Shown: positions 23,798 to 35,444, numbered from the stretch's first letter. The stretch: 64,000 nt of DNA from Hygrocybe punicea (GCA_963556145.1 OY744463.1:6634001-6698000); one strand, 5' to 3'. Notes: generated by a model not told the origin, from the letters alone. Numbers and translations: made by a program.

Positions 23798-25235
23798 TAG
23801 GGATGCCGAAGTTCGGTTCGGAACCGATCTGAACCCGGTTTGAACCGCGAACCGAACCGGAAGTTCGGTTCTGGTTCAGCCATTTGGCTGAACCGAACCG
23901 CTGGTTAAGTTTGCGGTTCTGGCACTGACATGCGGTTCAAACCGCATTCAAACACGGTTCAAACCGCGAACTGTAATGTATAGTTACCTACGTAGATACT
24001 CATTTACTTAATCCTTCACATTTTTTTCTATGCAGTCGCGTGAACTTAGGTCATGTGACCTTAAACATACTCGCGCGCAACTTCAAGTTCAACTCAACAC
24101 TAACGTTACTCAACAACCACGGTGAGTAATGACTTTATTTCATATTTTACTGACATTTTTTTACATAGAACAGCCCCACAGGGCCCACCTTGACCACATA
24201 AATAAGGCGCCCGTGGTCGACTTCACCCAACAACCTCCCTTGCGTTCCAACGCGAGTCGGAGTGAATCGATGGCAGCAGCGGCAGCAGCAGCAACGGCAG
24301 TGGCAACACCACCAATGCCACCACCCCAACGACGACGACGACAGCGACGACGACGACGACGGCCAAATGATCCCCAGCGACAGCAACTGCAACAGCAGCA
24401 GCAGCAGCAGCAGCAGCAACAGCAATGCCGGCAGCAGCAGCAGAGCAACACCGGCGGCAGCAGCAACCTGCCGCCTCAAACGCGGATGATCGCGACCACT
24501 GCTGCCTACAACACCAACACCAACATGACAATGACAACGACGATGATGACAGGGAAGTTGAAGGCTGGTAGGGTGGTGCGCCCACCTACCAGCCCAGGTA
24601 CGTACGCTAGCTTTAACCCGTCGACAACTTGCTAACCACACACCTCGCAAACCCGGGCTGACGCGTCAACAGATGCGCAGACATCGTTTGCAAGGAATTC
24701 GGCATGGCAACGATGAAGGACGCGGAAAGGGCCAACAACGGCAACAACCATGCACAAAAAAAACGCGGAAAGCAAGAGAACTGGCCGCGGAAAGCAAGAG
24801 AACTGGCTGGGAGAGTGGTGCACCCACCCCGGTCGCCAGGTAAGTCTTTTTTCGTTTGCTGTCAAATTTTCCCCACCACCGCAGACAGGCACGGTCCACG
24901 CCTTCGACCATCCTGCCTCCATCCGCCCGCCAATGCACCGTACCGGGCCCGAAGATGCCCCAGCCTGAAGCTACAACCACCCCACCTCCCATCCCACCTC
25001 CTGCTTCCCTCGTGAAACCCAGCGCCACATCAATTGATGTGTGCCTGGTCTTCACGAGGAGATTTGGAGGTTGGTTCACGGTTCGAACCGCGTTCGAACG
25101 CAGACCGAACGCGTTGAAACCGTTCGACGCGGTTCTGGTTCCGGTTCGGCATTTGGCTGAACCGAACCAACGGTTTCGGTTCCGGTTTTCCAAAAAAGTC
25201 GAAAAACCGGACCGAACCGAACTTTGGCAACACTA
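23798..25235. mobile_element. Non-autonomous hAT-type element B with GGTTCGG-iterated terminal repeats
   Basis: Perfect 8-bp duplication TGACATTA (23790-23797, 25236-25243). The ends are TAGGGATGCCGAAG and, inverted, TAGTGTTGCCAAAG. Inner order matches element A: CATGTGACC (24052), an intron-like GTGAGT...ACTGACATT...ATAG segment (about 24122-24169), CAG/GAC-rich tracts (24270-24450), hairpin boxes at 24571 and again at 24813 (the latter followed by CAG and GTAAGT), then CACATCAATTGATGTG (25026-25041). Insertion is in the DUF6589 gene, whose frame is restored by excision. Poly-Gln and poly-Ala frames here are artefacts of the trinucleotide runs. Confidence 0.9.
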
Positions 25236-25731
25236 TGACATTAAGGTGTGAGGTTTCTCTTGGTTTCTCATGTTATTGATGACCTTGTCTCTGTTCAGCA
25301 CACGTTTGCTGCCACAGGGCCATATGCAGAGTGGGAATTCATAGGGAAAACATCCGCCTCGATCCCATGCCAACGAAAAGTCAAGGACCATGTCGAGGCT
25401 GAGGTAAATCATTACCTGCGAGGAAAATCTCACACATCCCCAGAAAAAGAGAAGGACATTCAAGTTCTACAAGAATCCTACCATCAGTCAAAGCTCCATC
25501 AATTCAAAGTTGGTCGAAAACTCAGCACCAAGGACACCACATCTGACTACCTCAAGATTGGCTCAGAAGGAATGAAACTCGGGAAAACAATGGAAAAATG
25601 GCTGTTGAACAGGGTTGATAAATGACCGCTTGAAGAGGACTGGATGGAATACTAGCTTCTATTGGTCTAGTTACATGTTGGTCTGCGTGTAATACTGGTA
25701 TGGAACAGAATCAATAATATTCAGAGCAAAT

Positions 25732-28700
25732 TCAAGGTGTGAAGGCTGGGGGAATAGAGTGAGGAAGACTGTATGAAGGAAGAGCATAGGCATTGATCGC
25801 GGGATGCGGATACCCAACATACCCATTTTGGGGAGTGGGATACACTGGTACATTTGCCCAATCTCCTTCTGTGAATGCCTTCTGGGCTTTCTCGGCCACT
25901 TTTGCTGCCTTACGCTGGGCAGTCTCCTCACACTTTCATGCAAGCCGCTGTTGGTAATTGATTTTCTTGCGTTCTGTGGATTCTCTCGCTTTTTTGGCCT
26001 TTTCCTCTTGTTTCAACCGTTCCTTGTCACACCACTCTCAATCGATGGGCTCTAGCAACTTGAGGACAGCTTCGCCATATTCATCAGCCCAGATCCATTC
26101 CAGGACTTCATTTTGGATATCCATGTGAGTTTGCAGGCGAGCACTCTTTGCTATCTTTGTGAGGATAGTGTCAGACATGAAGGTTTCGGGACCCCAAATG
26201 CAGTCCACATATTTGTCTTGCCAGATCTTGGCTTGCCAAGATGTCAAGGCCTCTCGACACTTTTGAAGGTGATCTTTATCTCGGCAACTGGGATGGGGTG
26301 GTTGTTTTCGCTTGCCCAACTGTGTAACGGTCTCAGCTGCATCCTCAACTTCCATGTTCTCATTCAGATTGTTGTCTTCCTCAGCATCGGCTCCATTAAT
26401 ATTGCTTTCTGGAATCAGAGGGGTGGCGATCTCAAGTCTTCTACACAGATTCAAGATGGTGATTTCATTGAGCGTGAGCTCCGAGGGATTGTCTTGAGCT
26501 TTCCTCAAGACACAGATGTCACAGCAGGGGACGGTCAACACTTCGGCATAAATTTGTCAATAGATATATGAATATCAGTAAAGTTGATGACTTACAACTT
26601 GTATGCTTGGGATTATTGAAATATTTGTTGGAAACACAATGCCTGCAGTCTGTTGGGCAGGTCTCGATCCACTCACACATGCCTGGTTCGACTTTCTTGA
26701 CACGGCGTGTATTGGTGCTTTCTGTTGGCGTTTCCCCATCAGGATCCTGATCTTTGTCATCTGTGATTTCATCCTTGCCCTCCGTGCCTTAATTTGCTTT
26801 GTCGTTCTTCCCCTTCGCCTTGCGTACTTGGTATACTGACGGCTCGACCAACAGAATGGCCTTGGCAGGTTCATTGTCACGCCCAGCTCGTCCGGAACAC
26901 TGGATCCAGACAGACAGCGATGAAGGACCATGAAGCCGATCACACGGCGAATGTCGGGTATGTCCATACCCTAAGAGATAATCAGCTGAGGAATAAAGCA
27001 TTTCATCATACTCACCATGCCTGCAGCCTCGGTTGCACATAGTATGTCCACATTTCCAGATCGGAATCTTTTCATCACTTTGCATTTGGCTTGACCCGAG
27101 CGTAGAGTGTGAATAAAGTTGATCTTGTTTGAGACATTGGGGGGTGCGAGCTTCTGGAGGTGGTGACAGCCCTTGTAAGCAAGGTCCCGAGAGTTGAAAA
27201 AGATGATTGTTCGAGAGATTGGTTTGCCGGATCATGGCTCATCAAGCACGAAGTCGAGCCCAGCAAGATTGCTGGCAGCACTGGCCATCTGAGCAACAAT
27301 TGGGGTGATATTTGGGCGGTCGTTGCCAAGATTGATGATAAGGGTTTTTGATGTCTCGAATTCGAGCAGATTTTGGACGTTGAGTAAGATGTTGGGTGGC
27401 ATGGTAGCGGAAGTGACCAGGAACGGGATGTGGGTCAGTGCGTAGGAGTGTAGCTTGCCGAGATCTGCATAATCCTTTCTAAATGATTTGCCCCATTCTG
27501 AAATACAGTGAGCTTCATCAACGATAATTGAGAGGAGATATTTAGCGAATTCGGATGATCGTAGCAACTGCGAGAATATGGGATGGCGGAGGCACATCTC
27601 TGGAGATGTGAACAAGACTCAGTAGTAACGAGATTCAAATTTCTGGGTGTCACATCGTGATAAGCTGAAACGAATGACAAAAGAATAGTCTTACTTTGTG
27701 AAGATCAACAGAATAGACATCTCCATTGATGGCCGTTGCCATCAGGCCCATTTTCTTGAAACGTTCAGCCTACACCAAGTCAGAACATTTTAAGATGAGG
27801 ATAAGACCAGAATGGACACACCTGCTCTGCCTCAAGTGCATTGAGAGGAGACAATACGAGGACCATCTTGTCATGAGCATCGGGAGACAAAAGAGGCATC
27901 CCAAATGGAAGCGTCTTTCCTGATCCGGTTCCAGCTATCGCAATGCAGTCACGGCCCAAGAGTAGGGCCTCTGTTACATCCATTTGCCAGCCATAGCACA
28001 GGGTGCGCAGTAGCATACCATGTCACACAGTATCTTGAAAGTACTTGACAAGTATACTAAATATCATTACCATAACATTCAACATGGTATTGTAACAGTA
28101 TTCAGACATAAACTACAATACTTGTGCCCAAATTCATCTGAAGGTATGAAGGCAAATGAGACTTATACCTTTTCAATAACATCAAGCCTTTTGTTTCACT
28201 ACTTTTACTGTATCTACAGCAAAGTACTGTATAGTTCAGATAGAATACTTGCAGCCTAAGATGAATCAAAGTATTAAACTAGTAAGGAAGTTGTGCCACT
28301 TTCACTACTAGGATACCTTTTGAATCCTTTCAAGATACAGTGTGAAATAGTATAGTACTGTTGCCATATTGTGGATTTAAGATACTGTGTCAATACTTTT
28401 AAGATACTGTTTCAGTACTTTTATTATAATAAAAGTATCTTAAAAGTATTGACACAGTATCTTAAATCCACAATATGGCAACAGTACTATACTATTTCAC
28501 ACTGTATCTTGATAGGATTCAAAAGGTATCCTAATAGTAAAAGTGGCCCAACTTCCTTACTAGTTTAATACTTTGATTCATCTTAGGCTGCAAGTATTCT
28601 ATCCAAACTATACAGTACTTTGCTGTAAATACAGTAAAAGTAGTGAAACAAAAGGCTTGATGTTATTGAAAAGGTATAAGTCTCATTTGCCTTCATACCT

Positions 28701-29063
28701 GCAGATGAATTTGAGCACAAGTATTGTAGTTTATGTCTGAATACTGTTACAATACCATGTTGAATGTTATGGTAATGATATTTAGTATACTTGTCAAGTA
28801 CTTTCAAGATACTGTGTGACATGGTATGCTACTGTGCACCCTGTGTAGGGTCGTTTGCCATCAAACAGCTCTTGGAATTGATCTTCGATCATTGATCGTG
28901 TAGCCACAGAGTCATAGCTGTGAGTCTTTTGGGCAGCTTCCTGGGCTTCTTCCAGGATGCCAGAAGGGCATGTGGGCTCACTTGGAGGCTGTGAGGCAGT
29001 TGAACTATCGGGCATGGACGCGTTATTTGAGCCTATATCATTAAAATTATAGTACGTGTTCAC
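25732..29063 (-). pseudogene. RecQ-like DNA helicase, decayed and split by a palindromic element
   Basis: Minus-strand blocks give a RecQ-type superfamily 2 helicase: N-terminal 'QFQELFDGKRPY', Walker A 'IAIAGTGSGKT' (exon ending about 27780), DEAH box 'VDEAHCISEWGKSFRKDY' (27615-27234), motif IV region 'TIIFFNSRDLAYKG', and motif VI 'QCSGRAGRD' (about 26900). The C-terminus holds a Cys-rich block ('VPCCDICVLRKA') and a long tail ('WGPETFMSDTILTKIAKSA') typical of the expanded agaricomycete RecQ-like family. Such enzymes unwind 3'-5' DNA. Damage: an 850-bp palindrome at 27996-28845, a TGA at 27231-27233, a frameshift near 26911, and TGAs at 26038-26040 and 25936-25938. The start is the first ATG at 29063. 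Some introns (for example about 27041-26970) are clear, others only approximate. Confidence 0.85.
27996..28845. mobile_element. 850-bp near-perfect palindrome (foldback MITE) inserted at TA
   Basis: TA at 27994-27995 and 28846-28847 flank the element. The arms (27996-28408 and 28434-28845) are almost perfect reverse complements around a 25-nt spacer. The ends read GCACAGGGTGCGCAGTAGC and, inverted, CACAGGGTGCACAGTAGC (one base shorter). The TA duplication suggests a Tc1/mariner-type transposase acted in trans. Removing the element with one TA restores Arg-Pro-Tyr-Gly-Trp-Gln-Met in the RecQ gene. No coding capacity: the two mirrored 79-residue frames are arm copies of each other. Confidence 0.93.
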
Positions 29064-29872
29064 GTCACATGACCTACACTCTACATCAATTGAAAGTCAT
29101 GTGTAGCACCAACTGGAACAGAGTGCTCGGCAACCGCCGGTACTACTGATTATATAATAAAAGGAAACTGGACCTCTCCGCGAGTCGTACCTGGACCTCT
29201 CCGCAAGTCGTACCTGAATGTTTTTCGCACTCCGCTCGGGTTCCCCCATGGTACCGTGAACGTCTGGGTTCGAGACTAACTGTATATAGTACTCAACATA
29301 TCAAAACGGGGCATAGAAAGGTGCCAACCAACAGGCTCCACAGCAATTATGATCATCGTCACCCAGACCATGATGTATATCGGTACTCAACATATCAGAA
29401 CGCGGCGTAGAAAGGTGCAACCACAAAGGTACCAACAGGCTCCACAGCAATTATGATCGCCCTCACCGTCATGGTCCTCCACTTCTACCTATCCAGTTCC
29501 TAACGGGGTTTGAGGATGTCCGTGCTGTGTGGTGCTTGTGTGTCGTGGCACAAACCATGGTTTGTGTCTTCAACCATGTTCTGCGTCAGTAATATTAACG
29601 TTGAAGTAGCTGTACTTATCCTCCTTTTGGGTACCTTTCACCGTTCAATCCGTTCAATGACGATGCATCATGACGATGCTTCCCACTGATGAATCTCACG
29701 ACATGCCAATGCAAACGATCGCCCACACGCGTCACTAATGCTGCTCCAATATTCTAGACCTGGTAGGCCTGCCGCTCAATGTATTTAAACCACCCGTTGA
29801 AGGAGATTTTGTTTCGGTAGCTTCACTCGCACATCCTAAAAACACCCACCTAGTTCCAAAGTTCCTACAAAT
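29064..29872. other. Divergent intergenic region with tandem duplications upstream of the ice-binding gene
   Basis: Between RecQ (minus) and the ice-binding gene (plus). A 23-bp unit (CTGGACCTCTCCGCGAGTCG...) is repeated head to tail at 29168-29190 and 29191-29213. A longer unit beginning TACTCAACATATCA and ending CAGCAATTATGATC is duplicated at 29290-29355 and 29394-29460 with small indels. Nothing coding is recognised. Confidence 0.6.
29782..29789 (+). promoter_or_regulatory. TATA-like box of the ice-binding gene
   Basis: TATTTAAA lies 84 bp upstream of the ice-binding ATG, within the usual fungal range for a TATA element. The C/A-rich stretch at about 29830-29870 would be the 5' leader. 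Confidence 0.4.
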
Positions 29873-30718
29873 ATGCCATCTAACATCAACTTGCGTTCCG
29901 CGGGTAACTATAGAATCCTAAGCGAAGCAGGAATCTCAACTGTGCCGCCTTCCGTAATCAGTAAGCTTCAACCTTTCTTCCTCTGTTTATTCCGCTGTTG
30001 ATTGATTTTTTCACCTTTCACTACTCTTAGCTGGCGACATAGCCGTCAGCCCTGCTGCCGCGTCCTCAATTACCGGCTTCTCTCTCACATTGAACTCTGG
30101 CGGGACCTTTTCAACCTCAGCGCAAGTGACTGGGGATGTCTTTGCTGCAAATTATGCTCCTCCTACCCCTGCTACTCTTACGACTGCGATCTCCGACATG
30201 GTAACCGCCTACAATAATGGTGGCCCGGCTCTACTCAAACCCCCGAATTTCACCCCCGTCAGTGGTAAGAGAGCATTCATGCCTTCTTTCATCATCAAGC
30301 TAATATGCATTCTTAGGCAGCCTTGGTGGGCTCACCCTCACTGCGGGCATCTACCTATATTCGGGCGCAGTAACGATTCCAACCTCCTTTACCATTAATG
30401 GCAGCTCGACCGATAGTACGCACGTTCTCACCGGCCTCACTGCATATCTATGCTGACGTTGTTCATCTAGCTTGGGTCTTCCAGGTCGGAAGCACCCTCA
30501 TCCAGTCTGGAGGCACGAGCATCTTCCTATCAGGCGGTGCTCTTGCTCAGAATATCTTCTGGGTTGTTCCCGGCGCCGTTACTATCGGACCCGGTGCGAC
30601 CTTTGAGGGAATCATCCTTGGAGCCACTTCTTGCACAGTTGAAACTGGTGGTACGGTGCATGGTCGTATTCTTTGCCAAACCGGTTGTGCCCTTCAGTCG
30701 GCTACTGTCGGCCCCTGA
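29873..30718 (+). CDS. Ice-binding (antifreeze) protein, DUF3494 family, leaderless
   Basis: Four exons (29873-29960, 30031-30264, 30317-30415, 30471-30718) join in phase to 222 residues. The DUF3494 fold is a beta-solenoid that binds ice. Signature stretches are 'SAGNYRILSEAGISTVP', 'ITGDIAVSPAAASSITGF', 'STDTWVFQVGSTL', 'NIFWVVPGAVTIGPGATFEG' and 'VHGRILCQTGCALQSAT'. Homologues known from Typhula and other fungi are secreted and carry an N-terminal signal peptide. Here the frame starts 'MPSNINLRSAG', directly at the mature domain, and no upstream in-frame hydrophobic leader is visible. The product would be cytoplasmic, exported by another route, or use an unseen 5' exon. No stops or frameshifts. 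All introns are 50-70 nt with clean GT-AG borders. Confidence 0.93.
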
Positions 30719-31042
30719 TTGATCGGTGCTGTGCTCATCAACTTGACGAGCTCGGTACATAGTAAAATGGACACCTGATATATACAAGTTTATGCGACCT
30801 TTTGTCTTTTGTTTTCGGATTCCGAATGATATAGTTTCGCAATGTTTTGAGGAATACAGGAGGAATTTGACTTGATCAGTAACTTGATAAGTCAAATTTT
30901 TTATGTAAGTCAAATTACTGTAATAAGTCGAGTGGAACCACCGATACGGGAATTTTTGTCAACTATGTCCTCCCAAGACCTTGAATCGGCCATAACGGAG
31001 TCTATCTCTCCCCTTTTTATTTGAAATATTGTAAATGCATAT
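30719..31042. other. Intergenic spacer downstream of the ice-binding gene
   Basis: 324 bp, AT-rich, containing the ice-binding 3' UTR (AT-rich with TTTTGT words) and the region just upstream of the ULA1-like pseudogene. No feature is recognised. Confidence 0.3.
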
Positions 31043-33390
31043 ATGACCGCCAACTTCGGTATGCTGAACCTTCCTATGTCATTCATCATTCAGTTATTTG
31101 GCGTCAAGTTATGGGCGACAACAGGCCAAGCCGCACCTGAATCTGCCCATATCCTGGCAATTTCTGCTTCCGCCACGTCTACATCCATCCTCAAAAACCT
31201 GGTCCTCCCTGGGATTGGCCATTTTACCATTCTTACCATTCTCGGTCATATTGTTTCACCAGAAGAAGCCGGGAACAAATTTTTCTTTGACGGACCTAAT
31301 AGTATCGGCAAGTCAAGAGCCACAATGTCTGACCGCCGCCGACTTTGTCCACGGGACTTAGGGACATGTCCATTAGTTTCAAACTCAGTTTTCTGGCTTT
31401 GAAGTTTCGGCATCCACCCTTGCATAATTATTATGTACATAAAATATTTCAATAAATTATAAGCACAATAAATGCCAGCAGTGTGGCACAGTGGCAATCT
31501 GTCTGGCCCACATCCCTTCATTGCCTATGTTCCTGTTCTAGTTGTTAGTAGATGAACAAGTACTAATGCTTTCTCTCTGAAATGAAATTTGGCTGACTTT
31601 GAAAAAAAATCATTGCTGACTCATTGTGTTTGCACGCTTTCTTTTTTTTGTGCACACTTTGTGTTGCACACCGGCTTATCTCATGGTATGCAGGATAGTA
31701 CTTATAGTAGTGTATTCAGCTTCTTCTTAATCAACATTGTGCGCTCCAAACTGCAACATTGCACTATGGGTTGTAATCCTAATGTGGCTAGTCTGTATCA
31801 TATAGACTTAACATTCACACTCAGCAGCATTGCGTGTGGACATAAGATTGCGTGTGGACATATAGACATTGTCCTGTGGACATTTTTCTTGGCAGTCAGA
31901 CGTTCTCTCAAGAGCGCATGAGGCAATTAGGCTACTCTCCAAATTGAATGATGGGGTGAAGGGCAATGTGAACACGTCTCGTTTGGAAGAAATCCCAGCA
32001 AAAGACTCAGCATATCTAGCATCATTTACACTTGTCATTGCGCACAATCTCAAGGCTACGTTACTGGATCGACTCTCTGAGCTCCTATGGTCCAATCCAG
32101 GTTATCCCCCACTCGTAGTCATCTGATCGGCCAGCTTCATCACAGAGTTTTTCATCCAATGTCATGAGCATTCAAGTGAGTTCCCTCCAATTAGCTCAGT
32201 CACATTATTCACAGATTTGACGCGGACCGTAGTTGTTGAGAGTCATTCCGAAGCTTCACCATCACTGCTTATCAACAAACTGTTCCCCACGCTGCTTGAA
32301 CATGCTTTATCGCTTGATTTCGCGAACATGGATCAATTCAAACACTCGCACATTCCTTATGTCGTCATCCTTATTTGAGCCCTTGAAGATTGGAAGAAAT
32401 CAGTAAGTATCGCTAGTCAGCATCTCGCTCATGGTCACCTTCATATTTTGACTACTGTGACCTAGCACAACAACTGTCCCCAACAATCCTATGTCGAAAA
32501 AGAACTCTTTAAGCAATATGTCACATCAATGAAGATCAAACCAGACAAAGAGAACTTTGATGAAGCTCTAGCCCAGGCATACCATACCTGGACACCCACT
32601 ACTGTCCCGTCCGAAATTGCTGTCCTCTTCCAAGATCCTGCTCTTGCTACACTTACATCTGCTTTGCCCCTCTTCTTCCATCTCCTTTCTGTGCTGAATT
32701 GATTCACCCTCCAGCCTCCGTACATGCTGCCGTTGAGCCCTATATTGCCAGACATGAAATTGGACACAAAAAACTACATTCATCTGTAGAGATTATACAA
32801 TCATTGTGTGGAGCAGGAGAAAGTGGCTTTCAAAGTGCTTGTGGAGGTGCTAGTGGGCGATGATGAAGTAGATACTTTTGTGAAAAATGCACACAGGCTG
32901 AGGATCTTGCAAGGGACGAGGTGGGGGGCGCTAGTTGCGGGCAAGCCTATGCTGAGTATTTATTGTCTCCTATCTGCTCTGTACCTTCATCTTGACTAGA
33001 TTGCAAGATAATGCTCTTGTGACTTTCCTGAAAGCAACATCTATACATGTTGCCTTGTTGGCACTTGCTGCCTTCCTTGCTGAATGGCCAGGCATGCCAC
33101 CAACTGTCGAATCACTTACTGCCACAAGCGCACACTCTCATTGGGGAGGAAACACTTTTGCCAGAGGAGTGGGATAATGTTATCAGAGAAATGTTTGTGT
33201 TCAGTTCTATCATTGGGATAAACTGACCATCCCGGGCCAGTACTGTGATTACAGCGTCCGCGCACCAAACGTGGACCTTCCACACACGGCCGCATTCCTT
33301 GGCAGACTTGTCACGCAGGAGACCATCAAGATGATTACATGACAGTACATTCCTGTACAATTGTGTGGTCAATCTTGTCAATATGGATGG
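31043..33390 (+). pseudogene. ula1: NEDD8-activating enzyme E1 regulatory subunit (ULA1/NAE1-like), decayed
   Basis: Recognisable blocks appear in family order: '[17 protein letters not shown]' and '[16 protein letters not shown]' (31100-31230), '[20 protein letters not shown]', then after a 587-bp insertion 'LSKLNDGVKGNVNTSRLEEI' and 'LLDRLSELLWSNPGYPPL', 'VVVESHSEASPSLLI', 'HSHIPYVVILI', 'YVTSMKIKPDKENFDEALAQ', and finally 'TAAFLGRLVTQETIKMIT' near 33280-33340. In an active cell this protein pairs with Uba3 to adenylate NEDD8 for cullin modification. Damage: TGA at 32124-32126, 32376-32378 and 33340-33342, a frame change near 33120-33150, and the insertion. Neddylation is normally important, so an intact copy probably exists elsewhere and this may be a duplicate. 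The start at 31043 is only the first ATG of the open block; the true N-terminus is unclear. Confidence 0.85.
31321..31907. mobile_element. 587-bp MITE with 8-bp target duplication in the ULA1-like gene
   Basis: TCAAGAGC flanks it at 31313-31320 and 31908-31915. The ends are imperfect inverted repeats, CACAATGTCTGACCGCC against GAGAACGTCTGACTGCC (13 of 17 match). Removing it with one target copy restores the E1 frame (Ser-Arg-Ala-His-Glu-Ala). The 8-bp duplication fits hAT or another 8-bp-duplicating superfamily. The ends differ from the TAGTGTTGCC family. No coding capacity. Confidence 0.85.
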
Positions 33391-35444
33391 GCATTGTAAT
33401 GACTGTCTGATATTGACTCCTTGCTGAACGTTTGAAATGTTTGAAATTTCAATAACCTTACAAGCTTATTCTAACAGGAGAATCATATGTATATATATAG
33501 ATTGGACAATGCTGCTGTTCCAGAGCTGGTCATTCTTCCTCCTTTTGTTAATAAGTAGTGGCTGTACCTGCCCAAACAGTTGCAGACCCATTCCTTGAGA
33601 CAGCACTTTGAAGGTCTGCTCCCTTTCCCTCAAATCCTTCTCTATTTCTAAATCAACTATTCAGATTTATTGTAAGGTATCTTGAGTTATTTTACAGAGA
33701 GCTTCTGAGCAATTCTGTGTGAGTTCACTTACAAGATAATTGAGTATCAAATGTCACACCAATGTGGTCCTTGACATCAGGAAAACATGGAGATCCTGGT
33801 AAGGCCTAGCAGAGTTGACAATTTCTAATCAGCTGTCCAGCCACAGATCTATTACCCTTTCTTACCTTGACACAGAATTATTTTAGGCTTAGCTCATGTA
33901 ATATCATCCTGGTAAATGAATAACTGTTGTTACCATTTCAGTACCGGAATGGCAACATTTCATCATTTACTGGCATAATGATATAGCCTTTGTATGTCCT
34001 TATCATAGTGCGGTAGCATTCCTGGCAGTGCATGGATGGGATTACAATGGCCTGGCATTAACATAGAATAAACTCATGTGAATTCATTCTGGCCAATAAA
34101 TATTTCGTTAGAACCTTATCAGACCATGTCAAATCAGCATGTTGAACTTGTAAATGGATTTCCAGAGTCATCACTACTAGTACTACCAAGGAACTGGTGG
34201 AATTACTCCTGCTCTAGTTCAGTGCCTTGTTCCTTGGCTAGTTGTGCCCCTGCCCTCTGCCTCCTCCCATCTATCTAACCAATCACCAACTCAGATAACT
34301 TGCACAACAGGCTGAGCTTCTCCTATTTCTGTAAGAGGATGATCAGCTAAACTGCAAAAGGACTTGAGAATCCCTACATCTTTCATTTCCTTGTCTAGTA
34401 TATCTTAGACAGCAGTAAATTTGGCAGTGGTTGTATGCGGGTGTTCCTTTATGTAGTCAGCAGTGTAGAGGTTCCTAAAAAGTCCTAGTTTGCACCACGA
34501 AACAGGTGCAAGCCCAGAGCACAAGCTTTGGCCCTGCACCCTGAAGTCTCCTTGTCTGCTTGCAACATGGATGAGCGTTTGAGAAAACTACAGGATTCCA
34601 AGGCACAGACATGAGAATGGAGAAGCCCATGATTGATGCAGCTGAAGGAATGGTGACAAACAGGCTTGTGCCAGTGGGTGGCATTGAGAGGAAGAGGTTT
34701 GTTGGGCCAGAAATGTATCTGCCAGTTGTGCTATTCCATTGCAAGTGAGTTTGACAAGACAAACCAGATATTGTGGGGCTCCAAATGCACTCACCAACAT
34801 GTAGAAGGATCCTTGCAACAATGCGAGTACTGTATGTATGTTACAGTATGTATACTCATGTCTGGAGATTCATCTGTAAACTTTGATGTTAGTGCGTTTT
34901 GTGGCTCTTTGGTGTTGTTGTTGGCAGCTGCGTCCTGGTCAGTTGGAAGTGAGCTGAAGGGCAAGGGTATCATTATAATGGATTTGGTGGACCTTCCTCA
35001 GAGCTCACCCTTACTGTGCATCCTGAATGCAATACTTGCCTAGTGTGACCTGGTGAACTTGAAGTCTATCTGAAGGTGGGAGTATTGGAAAGACTTGAGA
35101 AATTCTAACCCGGTCTTTCTATAATGCCAAAACTCATAGCCAGTGTCATCAACATGTAAGCATGTGTATTTGACACAAAGGATATGTTTGATTATCTCAC
35201 ATGACACAAAAAAAACATATCTCTGATTAGATGATAATGCTAAGTTCCTACAGATCTAATCCAATGGACTGTTGATTTGTCGCTTAAAGCCATGATCCAT
35301 TTCAATCATATGGGATTGTCACTAGGGGGTGGTGTTAACAATTGTAATTCCAGTTGAGGGAATGAACTTACCATAAATGTTGCTGTGGGGCTCTAGCATG
35401 GGTGTGAACGATTTCCATCCAAGCAGTTTCCATTTGACATTGCC
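33391..35444. other. Two kilobases of AT-rich DNA without recognised genes
   Basis: Only short open frames are present, with many stops. One minus-strand frame (34762-34475) of 95 residues shows no domain. No inverted-repeat ends, arrays or RNA genes were spotted. Probably decayed transposon and intergenic DNA. Confidence 0.35.

Larger units (their letters stand above)
18794..25625 (+). pseudogene. DUF6589-family gene split by two insertions
   Basis: Exon 1 (18794-19450) has the head of the family ('VLRVLQKMDNEWLINNLTLF'). After a 51-nt intron, exon 2 (from 19502) runs through 'FKSCGLAAKAFDMLSALG', 'RPDTRCFREHKAA' and 'HTACQFMLNMVHIEEASY' to 20179. There a 2.79-kb insertion breaks it. It resumes at 22976 with the core 'IVWVGDQLTVSRLHGLQRF', then 'DALYHIMEARVHDLW' and 'HCWVVNTTGKHDAF'. 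A hAT-type element (23798-25235) interrupts it again, and the last exon ends at 25625. Removing each insertion plus one target copy restores the frame. Two in-frame TGA codons (23084-23086 and 23114-23116, the second at a conserved Trp) show it is dead. DUF6589 proteins are multicopy in mushroom genomes. Their function is unknown and they are probably element-encoded. Confidence 0.85.

Noticed and set aside
24129..24635. Poly-Gln protein frame in element B
   Set aside because: Composition follows from trinucleotide runs; opposite-strand frames are equally open, and it ends at element borders.
28583..28822. Two mirrored 79-residue frames (28020-28259 and 28583-28822)
   Set aside because: They are the same sequence read from each arm of the palindrome.
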